From Syntrophaceae bacterium UBA2251 (GTDB lineage: Bacteria > Desulfobacterota > Syntrophia > Syntrophales > UBA2251): 7,394 nucleotides of DNA. Shown here one piece after another: positions 1-7,110 of the stretch. A model generated the notes under the pieces. The model was not told where the DNA came from. It ran no database searches and saw only the letters and a program-made list of their open reading frames with translations. The stretch is taken from the NCBI GenBank assembly GCA_002347815.1, contig DDXV01000079.1, positions 1-7,394 on the forward strand, read 5' to 3'. Every line of letters begins with the position of its first letter. Position 1 is the stretch's first letter. A program made the position numbers and the translations under genes.

Positions 1-17
1 GGGGGGGGGGGGGGGGG
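1..17. repeat. Poly-G homopolymer at window edge
   Basis: Seventeen consecutive G residues open the window, and a second run of seven G lies at 38-44. No gene or regulatory role is evident. A G run at the extreme end of a contig is commonly produced by two-colour sequencing chemistry or assembly-end errors, so an artefact is the first explanation. The 38 bases between it and the TetR stop codon show no clear terminator. Confidence 0.6.
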
Positions 18-55
18 ACATCCGGCCGTCGACCAAAGGGGGGGCAGACGGCGGC

Positions 56-1273
56 TCAGAACTCGATCTTGATCAGGTATTCCACGTTGGGCGGTTCCTT
101 GAGGGCGGCCGTCATCATCAGGGTCATCAGTCGACGGACCTCCGTGTATTTGTCAAATTCCTTGTGGTCGATGAGAATCCAGCGGAGGGCGAGATGGGTG
201 TAGGCCCCCTGAAACATGTACCAGAAAACGCGCGGATTGATGGTTTCCCGGAAGCTCCCGTCCGTTTTCCCCGCCTCGATCACCTCGCCCAGCATCCGGG
301 CGAATTCGTTCTGTCGCGGCTGAATCGCCGTCTGGTAATAGCGGCGGTTGAAAAGGGTGTCCATGAAGTAGATCGTCATGAAGTCCTGAATGGACAGGAA
401 GCTCAAACCGAAGGAGCGCATCAACCGCCACAGTTTCTCCGCCGGGGGAGAGATGCCTTTGTTCTGGAAAATATTGGCGACCCGGTCCAGGTAGGCGTTG
501 AGGTTCATATCCGCGAGGGCAAACAGCAGGTCCTCCTTGCCGGAGAAGTACTCGTAGATGGTGCCCTCGGCCACCTGCGCCGCCTCGGCGATGGCCGCGA
601 TCTTGGCGTCGGCGTAGCCGTCCCGGGCGAAGATCTTCTCCGCCGCGAGCATGATGGCCCGTTTCCGGTTCGCGACGGCGGGCCGGACCTTCATCGTCAG
701 CATGGGAACGAGCAGGGCCATGATGTCGTCGAGATCGCGGCCGCTGTTTTCGATTTCGCCGGTCACGGTGCAGTTGAGCGCCTCGATGTCGATCGTTCCG
801 AAAACGATGTGCCGGACCAGCCTCAGGTCGAGGTCGTTCCGGAAGACCCCCTCCCGGGCGCCCGCCTCCAGGATGTTCGTCAGGATGCCTTCGTACTCTT
901 TCATCAAGAGATACGCATCCGATTTGTAGAAGTCCTTGTTGGACCGGCAGCGGAACAGGAAGTTGGTGACGTGGTTCCGGTGCGAATCGTTGTATTGCAG
1001 CATGTGCCAGATCATCTTGCTCAACTGGGACTTCGGATCGACGATGCCTTGGAGCTGCTCGCGCAAAAGGGAGAGTTCCTCCCGGATCCGTTCGGCGACC
1101 ACGGAGAAGATGATGTCGTTTTTCCCCTTGAAGTACTTGTAGGCGAGAGAATCGGCCACCTGGGCCCGCTCCGCGATCTTCGCAATCGTCACCTCCTCGA
1201 TGCCGCTCTCCAGGATCAGGGCCTCGGCGGCATCGAGAATGCGTGAGCGGGTCTGCTGTTTTTTCTTCTCCAT
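56..1273 (-). CDS. Tandem (double) TetR-family transcriptional regulator
   Basis: This 405-residue protein is about twice the usual TetR length of 190-220. It contains two complete TetR DNA-binding domains. The first lies at residues 8-55, with a YKYF motif at 45-48 followed by GKNDI. The second lies at about 203-250, with YEYF at 240-243 followed by GKEDLL. Each is followed by a helical region of about 140 residues that would be the ligand/dimerisation domain. The chain would therefore fold as an intramolecular pseudo-dimer, which is an inference. The start MEKKKQQTRSRIL is typical of the family, but the ribosome binding site is weak. The gene lies 54 bases downstream of metH on the same strand, so co-transcription is likely. 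TetR proteins are usually ligand-released repressors. The ligand and targets cannot be read from the sequence, and no operator could be assigned. Confidence 0.9.
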   Translation of the reverse strand: MEKKKQQTRSRILDAAEALILESGIEEVTIAKIAERAQVADSLAYKYFKGKNDIIFSVVAERIREELSLLREQLQGIVDPKSQLSKMIWHMLQYNDSHRNHVTNFLFRCRSNKDFYKSDAYLLMKEYEGILTNILEAGAREGVFRNDLDLRLVRHIVFGTIDIEALNCTVTGEIENSGRDLDDIMALLVPMLTMKVRPAVANRKRAIMLAAEKIFARDGYADAKIAAIAEAAQVAEGTIYEYFSGKEDLLFALADMNLNAYLDRVANIFQNKGISPPAEKLWRLMRSFGLSFLSIQDFMTIYFMDTLFNRRYYQTAIQPRQNEFARMLGEVIEAGKTDGSFRETINPRVFWYMFQGAYTHLALRWILIDHKEFDKYTEVRRLMTLMMTAALKEPPNVEYLIKIEF

Positions 1274-1327
1274 GCCTGAGCGTCCCGTAAAAATTCAAAG
1301 GGCGAGATCCGCGCGACCTTTGGGGAG

Positions 1328-3760
1328 TCACATAACGGGCCGGTCGGAACGCGCCGCTTCGACGAGGGCGGTCGCCACGCGGACGGCCTCCACGCCGTCC
1401 CGGGCGTAGGCGGCGCCGATCGAGGCGGCGAATCCGGACGTCACGACGGCGCCCCCCACCAGGAACTTCGCCGTCAAGCCGGCGTCCGCGGCCCGGGCGA
1501 TCACGTCCTTCATCCGAACCATCGTCGTCGTCATCAGGGCCGACAGCCCGATCACCTCCGGCTGGCGCTCCTGCGCGGCGGCGACGATCGCCTCCGCCGT
1601 CACGTCCTTGCCGAGATCCACGACGTCGAAACCGTGGTTGCGCAGCATCAGGACGACGATGTTCTTCCCGATGTCGTGAATGTCGCCGGCGACGGTGGCC
1701 ATCAGGACCGTCCCCCGATGGGCCCGGACGTTCCCTTCCTGACGGAGGAGAGGTTCGAGGCGCGCGAGCGCCGCCTTCATGGCCTCGGCCGCGGCGATGA
1801 GCTGGGGGAGAAAATAGGTCTTCTTGTCGTACCGGTCGCCGACCTCGACGATCGCCGGGATCAGCCGGTCGTCGACCAGCCGGTCGGCGGGGATCCCGGC
1901 TGCCAGGGCCGCATCGATCCGCGCAACGATTTCCTCCCGGTTGCCGTCGAGGATGGCCTCCCGCACCCGTTCCTCCGGAGAGCCCTGGACGTCCGCCGGA
2001 GGGAGGGCCTCCGCGCTCGGTGCGGCTTGGGTCGCGTGGGCGATGTAGGCCGCCGCGTCCCGGTCCCGGCCCAGCAGGACGTCGCCCGCCCGCCGCGCAT
2101 CGGCCAGCGCGTCGCTCGAAGGATTGGCGATGGCCATCGTCAGGCCGGCGGCCTGGACCATGGTGAGAAAGGCGCTGTTCAGCCGGTCTCGCCCGGGCAT
2201 CCCGAAGGAGACGTTCGACAGGCCGAGCACCGTCCGGGCGCCGAACCGCTCCGTGCTCCAGGCAACGGTCTTCAGGGTCTCGGCGGCGGCCCGGGGGTTG
2301 GAGGCGACGGTCATGACGAGGCCGTCCACGACGAGATCCTCTTTGGTGAACCCGTGGCGCCTCGCCGCCCGGTAGACGTCGCGCACGATTTGCATGCGTT
2401 TTTCCGCCGTGGCGGGGACCTCGCCGTCGGCGAGCGGCAGGAGGATGAACATCGCCCCGTAACGGGCGGCCAGCGGAAGAAGTTCGGCCATCTTCTCCGT
2501 CTCGCCGGAGATGGAGTTGATCAGGGCGCGGCCCGGATACAGCCGGAGCGCGGCGGCGAGCGTGTCGACCCGTGCGGAGTCGAGGCACAGGGGCAGGGGC
2601 GTCGCGGCGGCGAGGAGGCGGACGACCGCGCGGATGGTTTCGACCTCGTCGATGTCGGGAACGCCCACGTTCACGTCGAGGAGGTCCGCGCCGCGTTCCT
2701 CCTGCTCCCGTGCCATCCGGCGGACGAGGGCCAGCTTGCCCTCCCGCAGCTCCTGCTGGAGGGGCTTCTTGCCGGTGGGGTTCAGGCGTTCCCCGATGAC
2801 GACGAGGGGATCGCCGGGGGCGAAGATCCGGTGGGCGCGGGCGGAGCTGACGGCGGCGAGCGCCCTGCGCCGCGGCGGCTGCGGCGCCTCTCCGGCCAGG
2901 GCGGTGCGCAGGGCGGCGATGTGGGACGCGGTGGTCCCGCAGCAGCCGCCGATGAGGTTCGCCCCGGCGGCGGCGAGTTCCAGCGCGGCAGCGCCGAAGG
3001 CCTCCGGCGCCATGTCGAAAAGCGTCTTGTCGCCGACAAGCCGCGGCATCCCGGCGTTCGGTTTGGCCATGAGCGGGACGGTCGCGTAGGGCTTCATGGC
3101 GGCGATCAGGGGGACCATCGCTTCCGGCCCCGTCGAACAGTTGCACCCCACCGCGTCCGCTCCCAGGGCCTGCAGGGTGATCAGGGCGGTCACCGGATCC
3201 GTGCCGTTCAGCGTCCGGCCGTCCGCCTCGTACGTCATGGAGACCATGACCGGCAGGCGGCAGAGGTCCTTCACCGCGATGAGCGCCGCCCGGGCTTCCT
3301 GGATGTCGAGCATCGTCTCGATGACGAAGAGGTCGACGCCGCCCTCCAGAAGCCCCGCCGCCTGTTCCCTGAAGATGGCCACCGCCTCGTCGAAGGGCAG
3401 GTCGCCGAAGGGCTCCACGAAACGGCCCGTCGCGCCGATGTCCCCGGCGACGAGCGCCCGCCTTCCCGCCACCCGCCGGGCGACGCGGGCGAGGTCCCGG
3501 TTGATCGCGTGGACGTCGGTGCGCCCGTACGGGGCAAGCTTCGGACGGCTGCCGCCGAAGGTGCAGGTGTAGAGGATCGCCGCGCCGGCGTCGATGTAGG
3601 CGCGGTGAATCCCGCTCAGGGTGTCGGGATGCGCGAGGCACCACGCCTCCGGAGAGACCCCCGCGGGCATGCCGACACGCTGGAGTTCCGTTCCCGTTCC
3701 CCCGTCGAGAACGACGAGGCCGTCCCGCCAGAGGCCGCGAAAGGTCTTACGCCCGGACAT
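1328..3760 (-). CDS. metH: Cobalamin-dependent methionine synthase, short form without activation domain
   Basis: The protein should transfer a methyl group from methyltetrahydrofolate, through cobalamin, to homocysteine in the cytoplasm. There are 810 residues in four modules. (1) The homocysteine methyltransferase barrel, about 10-290, has DGGTGTEL at 19-26 and zinc ligands C208 (GCNCS), C273 and C274 (GGCCGT). (2) The pterin-binding domain, about 315-570, has GERLNPTG, DVNVG, CLDS and NSISGE. (3) The B12 cap is at about 595-680. (4) The B12 domain, about 683-800, has DIHDIGKN at 693-700 with cobalt ligand H695 and a VGGA loop. E. coli MetH is about 1,227 residues. The C-terminal SAM-dependent reactivation domain is absent here, as in several anaerobes, so a separate reactivator is expected. 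The start at 3760 is chosen because GGGAGG lies 5 bases upstream. An in-frame ATG at 3817 would add 19 residues unlike the family. A methyl acceptor other than homocysteine is possible but less likely given the intact zinc site. Confidence 0.93.
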   Translation of the reverse strand: MSGRKTFRGLWRDGLVVLDGGTGTELQRVGMPAGVSPEAWCLAHPDTLSGIHRAYIDAGAAILYTCTFGGSRPKLAPYGRTDVHAINRDLARVARRVAGRRALVAGDIGATGRFVEPFGDLPFDEAVAIFREQAAGLLEGGVDLFVIETMLDIQEARAALIAVKDLCRLPVMVSMTYEADGRTLNGTDPVTALITLQALGADAVGCNCSTGPEAMVPLIAAMKPYATVPLMAKPNAGMPRLVGDKTLFDMAPEAFGAAALELAAAGANLIGGCCGTTASHIAALRTALAGEAPQPPRRRALAAVSSARAHRIFAPGDPLVVIGERLNPTGKKPLQQELREGKLALVRRMAREQEERGADLLDVNVGVPDIDEVETIRAVVRLLAAATPLPLCLDSARVDTLAAALRLYPGRALINSISGETEKMAELLPLAARYGAMFILLPLADGEVPATAEKRMQIVRDVYRAARRHGFTKEDLVVDGLVMTVASNPRAAAETLKTVAWSTERFGARTVLGLSNVSFGMPGRDRLNSAFLTMVQAAGLTMAIANPSSDALADARRAGDVLLGRDRDAAAYIAHATQAAPSAEALPPADVQGSPEERVREAILDGNREEIVARIDAALAAGIPADRLVDDRLIPAIVEVGDRYDKKTYFLPQLIAAAEAMKAALARLEPLLRQEGNVRAHRGTVLMATVAGDIHDIGKNIVVLMLRNHGFDVVDLGKDVTAEAIVAAAQERQPEVIGLSALMTTTMVRMKDVIARAADAGLTAKFLVGGAVVTSGFAASIGAAYARDGVEAVRVATALVEAARSDRPVM

Positions 3761-3765
3761 ATCGA

Positions 3766-3771
3766 CCTCCC
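3766..3771 (-). promoter_or_regulatory. Ribosome binding site of metH
   Basis: GGGAGG on the minus strand lies 5 bases before the ATG at 3760. It decides that start over the upstream in-frame ATG at 3817. Confidence 0.8.
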
Positions 3772-3858
3772 GAGGGGCGCCGCGCCGCGGCGGCAACAGG
3801 TATTTCATTGAAAACACGGTTATATTCCACGGATGGAGGATTCCTTTCCCGACAGCGT

Positions 3859-3887
3859 CTCATAACCGGATCGACCGGCCTTGTCAA
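3859..3887 (-). promoter_or_regulatory. Sigma70-type promoter of metH
   Basis: On the minus strand a perfect -35 TTGACA (3882-3887) and a -10 TATGAG (3859-3864, four of six consensus bases) are separated by exactly 17 bases. Transcription would begin near 3852, leaving a leader of about 90 bases before metH. Short CCGG-containing repeats lie inside the spacer and just upstream (CACCGG/CCGGTG at 3901-3920) and could be operators. That last point is speculation. Confidence 0.65.
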
Positions 3888-3935
3888 TCCTCATCTTCCG
3901 CACCGGTCCGATCGCCGGTGTCGCGGACAGGCAAA

Positions 3936-3965
3936 AGCCCCATAACCCTCGTGGGTTATGGGGCT
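3936..3965 (-). terminator. Rho-independent terminator of the hcp operon
   Basis: A perfect 13-bp inverted repeat (arms 3936-3948 and 3953-3965) has a 4-base loop. On the minus strand the stem ends in GGGGCT and runs into a short T stretch (TTTT including the last paired base). It sits about 200 bases after the stop of the ferredoxin-like gene and just upstream of the metH promoter, so it insulates the two transcription units. The T tract is short, but the stem is very stable. Confidence 0.75.
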
Positions 3966-4161
3966 CGCGAATTTGAATGCAACCGGGTTCGGCGGCGCGT
4001 TGCCGACCGATCCACCGTTTCGATGATTGCCCAGTGCGGCGGATCCGCCGCCCTTCCATCGTCGCGTTAGGCGTCTTCAGGAGCGCTTTCCCGGTCTCGA
4101 TTGACCCGGGGGATTCCATCACGGCGACGGGCGCCCGCGGACCGCCTCGCCGCACGACGGT
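3966..4161. other. Intergenic region with a 16-bp perfect palindrome
   Basis: No convincing gene was found on either strand. Positions 4036-4051 form a perfect 16-base palindrome, GCGGCGGATCCGCCGC. This stretch is the 3' untranslated part of the hcp operon before the hairpin at 3936-3965. The palindrome may act as an RNA hairpin protecting or pausing the transcript, or as a protein-binding site. Neither can be shown from sequence alone. A tRNA was looked for and not found. Confidence 0.5.
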
Positions 4162-4899
4162 CTACCGGCGCGCCAAAACCTTTCCCCTGACCCCCAGCAC
4201 GATCTCGTTCAGGGGGATCGTCACGCCCGCCCTTTCCATCCCCTTCCGGACGATCGCGGGCAGCCCCGCACAGCAGGGCGCCTCCATGACGGCCGTGGTG
4301 ACGCTCCTGACGCCGGCGGTCTTGAAAATCTCGGTGAACTTTTCCACGTAGGCATCGACGTCGTCGAACTTCGGACAGCCCATCATCACCGTCTTCCCCT
4401 TCAGCCAGTCCCGATGCAGGGCGGGAAAGGCGACGGCCGTGCAGTCCGCGAGGACCAGGAGGTCGGCCCCCTTCAGGAAGGGGGCGTTTGCGGGAATCAG
4501 CCGAATCTGGATCGGCCAGTGCTTCAGCGCCGACTCCTCCTCCGGACCCCGCCCGATCTGCGCGGGCCGGTTGGCCGCCTCGCAGGCGGCGGGCGATGCG
4601 AAGAGCTGGACGTGCGTCGACGGGCATCCGCACGGCAGCGCGGCCTTTTCCCGCTCCGCGAGGTGGCGCTGGGCGGCCGCCTCGTCGAAGAGGGGCGCCT
4701 CGCGCTCGACGATGCGGAGCGCCCCGGTGGGACACTCCCCGATGCAGGCGCCCAGGCCGTCGCAGAACGTCTCCGAAACCACCCGGGCCTTGCCGTCGAT
4801 GATTTGCAGGGCGCCTTCGGCGCACCCCGTCACGCATTGACCGCACCCGTCGCAGAGCGCCTCGTCGATGTCAATCATCTTGCGCACGCTCTTTTTCAT
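4162..4899 (-). CDS. Hcp-associated ferredoxin-like 4Fe-4S protein
   Basis: The protein has 245 residues. The N-terminal part resembles a two-cluster ferredoxin. The first motif has cysteines C16, C19, C22 and C26. The second has C46, C52 and C56, with Leu49 where the second cysteine normally stands (CDGLGACIGEC). From memory, this CDGLGAC pattern is common in proteins encoded beside hcp in anaerobes, so it looks like a family trait and not damage. The remaining 170 residues form a second domain with conserved-looking cysteines: PCGCP (90, 92), LADC (153), GCPK (175) and PCC (209, 210). The gene follows hcp by 20 bases in the same operon, which suggests electron delivery to Hcp or cluster assembly; this is inferred. 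The start at 4899 is preferred because GGAGGT lies 6 bases upstream. An ATG at 4923 overlapping the hcp stop as ATGA is the alternative and would add 8 residues. Confidence 0.85.
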   Translation of the reverse strand: MKKSVRKMIDIDEALCDGCGQCVTGCAEGALQIIDGKARVVSETFCDGLGACIGECPTGALRIVEREAPLFDEAAAQRHLAEREKAALPCGCPSTHVQLFASPAACEAANRPAQIGRGPEEESALKHWPIQIRLIPANAPFLKGADLLVLADCTAVAFPALHRDWLKGKTVMMGCPKFDDVDAYVEKFTEIFKTAGVRSVTTAVMEAPCCAGLPAIVRKGMERAGVTIPLNEIVLGVRGKVLARR

Positions 4900-4905
4900 G
4901 ACGCT

Positions 4906-4911
4906 ACCTCC
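4906..4911 (-). promoter_or_regulatory. Ribosome binding site of the ferredoxin-like gene
   Basis: GGAGGT on the minus strand lies 6 bases before the ATG at 4899, in the 20-base gap after hcp. It favours that start over the ATG at 4923, which lacks a clear site. Confidence 0.75.
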
Positions 4912-4919
4912 ACCGGGAA

Positions 4920-6554
4920 TCATCGTCCCTGCATCATCGCCTCGACGTCCGCCCCCACGTCCGCGATCGGCCGGATATTGAACTTCTCCACCAGGACCTT
5001 GAGGACGTTCGGCGACACGAACGCCGGCAGCGTCGGCCCGAGGCGGATGCCCTTCACGCCCAGGGAAAGCAGCGCCAGCAGCACCGCCACCGCCTTCTGC
5101 TCGTACCAGGCGACGTCGAAGGAGATCGGCAGTTCATTGATGTCGTTCAGTCCGAAGGCCTCCTTCAATTTCAGCGCGATCACGGCCAGCGAGTAGCAAT
5201 CGTTGCACTGCCCGGCGTCCAGCACCCGGGGAATGCCGCCGATGTCGCCCAGGGCCAGCTTGTTGTAGCGGTACTTGGCGCAGCCCGCCGTCAGGATGAC
5301 CGTGTCCGGGGGAAGCGCGCGGGCGACGTCGGTGTAGTAGCCGCGCGTCTTGTGGCGGCCGTCGCAGCCGGCCATGACGATGAAGCGCTTGATGGCGCCC
5401 GACTTCACCGCGTCCACCACCCGGTCGGCCAGGGCCAGCACCTGATGATGGCCGAAGCCCGTCACCAGCTCGCCCGTCTCGATCTCCGTCGGCGGCGCAC
5501 ACGTCTTGGCCAGCGCGATGATTTCCGAGAAATCCTTCATCCCGCCCCGGGGCCGGTCGGGGATGTGTTTCAGCCCGGGATAGCCCACGACGCCCGTGGT
5601 GAAGATCCGGTCTTTGTAGGCCTCCCTGACCGGGATGATGCAGTTGGTCGTCATCAGGATCGGGCCGTTGAAGGACGTGAATTCCTCCGCTTGCCGCCAC
5701 CAGGCGTTTCCGTAATTGCCCGCGAAGTGGGCGTAGGTCTTGAACGCCGGATAGCTGTTCGCCGGCAGCATCTCGCCGTGCGTGTAGACATCCACGCCGG
5801 TCCCCTCCGTCTGTTTCAGGAGCTCCTCCAGATCTTTCAAGTCGTGGCCGGAAATCAGGATGCCCGGGTTGCCCCGGACGCCGATCCGGACCCGGGACAT
5901 CTCGGGGTTCCCGTAGGCGGTCGTGTTCGCCTTGTCCAGAAGCGCCATGACGCTGACGGCGCATTCCCCGGCGCGCATGACCATGGCGACCCTGTCGTCG
6001 ATGCCGAGATCGCGGGTCGTCGACGCCAGCGCCTCCATGAGGAAGCGGTCAATCGTTTCGTCCTCGAAGCCCAGCACGGCGGCGTGCTCCGCGTAGGCGG
6101 AGATGCCCTTGAGGCCGTAGATCAGAAGCATGCTGAGCGAACGGACGTCCGGATCCTCCATGGAGAGGATGCCGACCTCGGCGGCCTTTTTCGCGAATTC
6201 ACCGGCATCGTCGGAAAACCACACGGCCGAATCGTGCCGGACGTCCTGCGCGTCCGCCCCGCAGGTCTTTTTCAACGCGTCCCGCACGGCGAGCGCCTCG
6301 CGGATGAGCGCCGTGATCCGGTCGTTGTCGAAGTTCACGTTGGTGATCGTCGCGAAAAGCGCCTCCGCGACAAAGCGCCCGTAGCGTTTGTCCAACGGGC
6401 CCTTCTGTCCGGCCTTCTCGGCATAGAGGGCGATCCCCTTCAGGACATGGATCAGCAAATCCTGCAGATTCGCGGTTTCTTCCGTCTTCCCGCACACCCC
6501 CCGGACGCCGCAGCCTTCATTCTTCACGGTTTCTTGACACTGAAAGCAGAACAT
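4920..6554 (-). CDS. hcp: Hydroxylamine reductase / hybrid cluster protein, class I
   Basis: This cytoplasmic Fe-S protein carries a [4Fe-4S] cluster and the hybrid 4Fe-2O-2S cluster. It reduces hydroxylamine in vitro and is linked to nitric oxide detoxification and protein nitrosylation in vivo. The protein has 544 residues, a normal length. The N-terminal cysteines are C3, C6, C15 and C21, the class I spacing of strict anaerobes. All hybrid-cluster ligands can be placed by comparison with the remembered Desulfovibrio protein: H237, E261, C305, C397 (the persulfide position), C425, C450, E485 and K487. The intervals match except for two residues between C305 and C397. Nothing indicates loss of function. 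The start MFCFQCQE is typical and is preceded by AAAGGAGG at 6561-6568, 6 bases upstream. It heads an operon with the ferredoxin-like gene. A truncated CRP/FNR-type regulator lies divergently upstream, so normal control may be lost. Confidence 0.97.
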   Translation of the reverse strand: MFCFQCQETVKNEGCGVRGVCGKTEETANLQDLLIHVLKGIALYAEKAGQKGPLDKRYGRFVAEALFATITNVNFDNDRITALIREALAVRDALKKTCGADAQDVRHDSAVWFSDDAGEFAKKAAEVGILSMEDPDVRSLSMLLIYGLKGISAYAEHAAVLGFEDETIDRFLMEALASTTRDLGIDDRVAMVMRAGECAVSVMALLDKANTTAYGNPEMSRVRIGVRGNPGILISGHDLKDLEELLKQTEGTGVDVYTHGEMLPANSYPAFKTYAHFAGNYGNAWWRQAEEFTSFNGPILMTTNCIIPVREAYKDRIFTTGVVGYPGLKHIPDRPRGGMKDFSEIIALAKTCAPPTEIETGELVTGFGHHQVLALADRVVDAVKSGAIKRFIVMAGCDGRHKTRGYYTDVARALPPDTVILTAGCAKYRYNKLALGDIGGIPRVLDAGQCNDCYSLAVIALKLKEAFGLNDINELPISFDVAWYEQKAVAVLLALLSLGVKGIRLGPTLPAFVSPNVLKVLVEKFNIRPIADVGADVEAMMQGR

Positions 6555-6560
6555 GTGAAA

Positions 6561-6568
6561 CCTCCTTT
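6561..6568 (-). promoter_or_regulatory. Ribosome binding site of hcp
   Basis: AAAGGAGG on the minus strand lies 6 bases before the hcp ATG, a near-ideal Shine-Dalgarno sequence. No convincing -35/-10 pair was found upstream. TATATG around 6591-6596 is the best -10-like element, without a matching -35. Confidence 0.8.
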
Positions 6569-6618
6569 CTCCGATTCGATGTCGTTGCGTTCATATAACC
6601 GAAACCGACACGCGCGTC

Positions 6619-7008
6619 CGGAGCCACCTTCTGTTCTTCGACCGGCAACGGTTCGTCCGGATGATCACCGTCAAGCCGTCCCTGACGATGAACCTGCTGG
6701 TCCTGCTCGCCATGCGCCTCCGGGAATTCACCCTCCAGGTCGAGAACCTGTCGCTCCGGGAAATCCCGGGGCGTCTGGCCGCCCACCTGCTTCACCTTTC
6801 CCGGGAGCAGGGGGACCGGGACGTCGTTGCGCTGAACCTCTCCAAGGCTCGGCTCGCCAACCTCCTGGGCACGGGGCCGGAATCCCCGTCCCGCGCACTG
6901 GGAACCCTGAAGCGCAAGGGACTGGTGGAAGAGGACGGCCCCCGTCTCCGCCTGCTCGACCGCGACCGGCTGGAAGCGCTCGCCGAAATGGGGAAGGACG
7001 CGGGGTAA
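6619..7008 (+). pseudogene. CRP/FNR-family regulator, C-terminal remnant (HcpR-like by position)
   Basis: The recognisable part begins near 6622 with SHLLFFDRQRF. It matches the end of the cyclic-nucleotide-type sensor domain, continues through the long dimerisation helix (PSLTMNLLVLLAMRLREF) and ends with a complete Crp-type winged helix-turn-helix. Counting from the first ATG at 6661, the DNA-binding part is at residues 54-90, with LSKARLANLLGT and a recognition helix keeping the FNR-like E74, S77 and R78. About 100 N-terminal residues of a normal protein of roughly 225 are missing. The frame is open back to 6559 but has no ATG, GTG or TTG before 6661, and hcp occupies the space where the rest should be. 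CRP/FNR proteins of the HcpR group are known to control hcp in anaerobes, so position suggests a broken hcpR. A short product from 6661 could still be made. An assembly join is the alternative. Confidence 0.72.
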
Positions 7009-7110
7009 GATCGCCGGGCGCGATTGGTGTGCCCCTCCGACGAGGATGGCGTCGCCCACCCCCTCCGGCGACCGGCCCGGGTCCGTTAATCTTGCATCCT
7101 ATTTAACCCA

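Noticed and set aside
153..3644. Very long minus-strand reading frame (1,163 codons) overlapping the TetR and metH genes
   Set aside because: It runs in another frame of the same strand, is dominated by Arg, Gly and Pro, matches no family and has no ribosome binding site. It is a by-product of high GC content.
1634..3811. Long plus-strand frame antisense to metH, and a similar one at 5352-7106 antisense to hcp
   Set aside because: Stop-poor antisense frames are expected in GC-rich genes. The proteins are compositionally abnormal and unrecognisable, while the minus-strand genes have complete motifs.
3761..3817. N-terminal extension of metH to the ATG at 3817
   Set aside because: The start at 3760 has a strong ribosome binding site 5 bases away, and the extra 19 residues are unlike MetH N-termini.
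3761..3852. SAM or cobalamin riboswitch in the metH leader
   Set aside because: The leader is only about 90 bases and shows no B12-box or recognisable SAM/SAH aptamer core.
4066..4072. GTTAGGC, a perfect GTTRRRY core, as part of a second attC
   Set aside because: No RYYYAAC partner core or matching L-box arms lie within about 120 bases on the expected side, so only the 7-base core matches.
3966..4080. tRNA-like stretch on the minus strand before the terminator (a TTCAAAT loop-like motif)
   Set aside because: The five-base T stem does not pair and there is no acceptor or anticodon arm.
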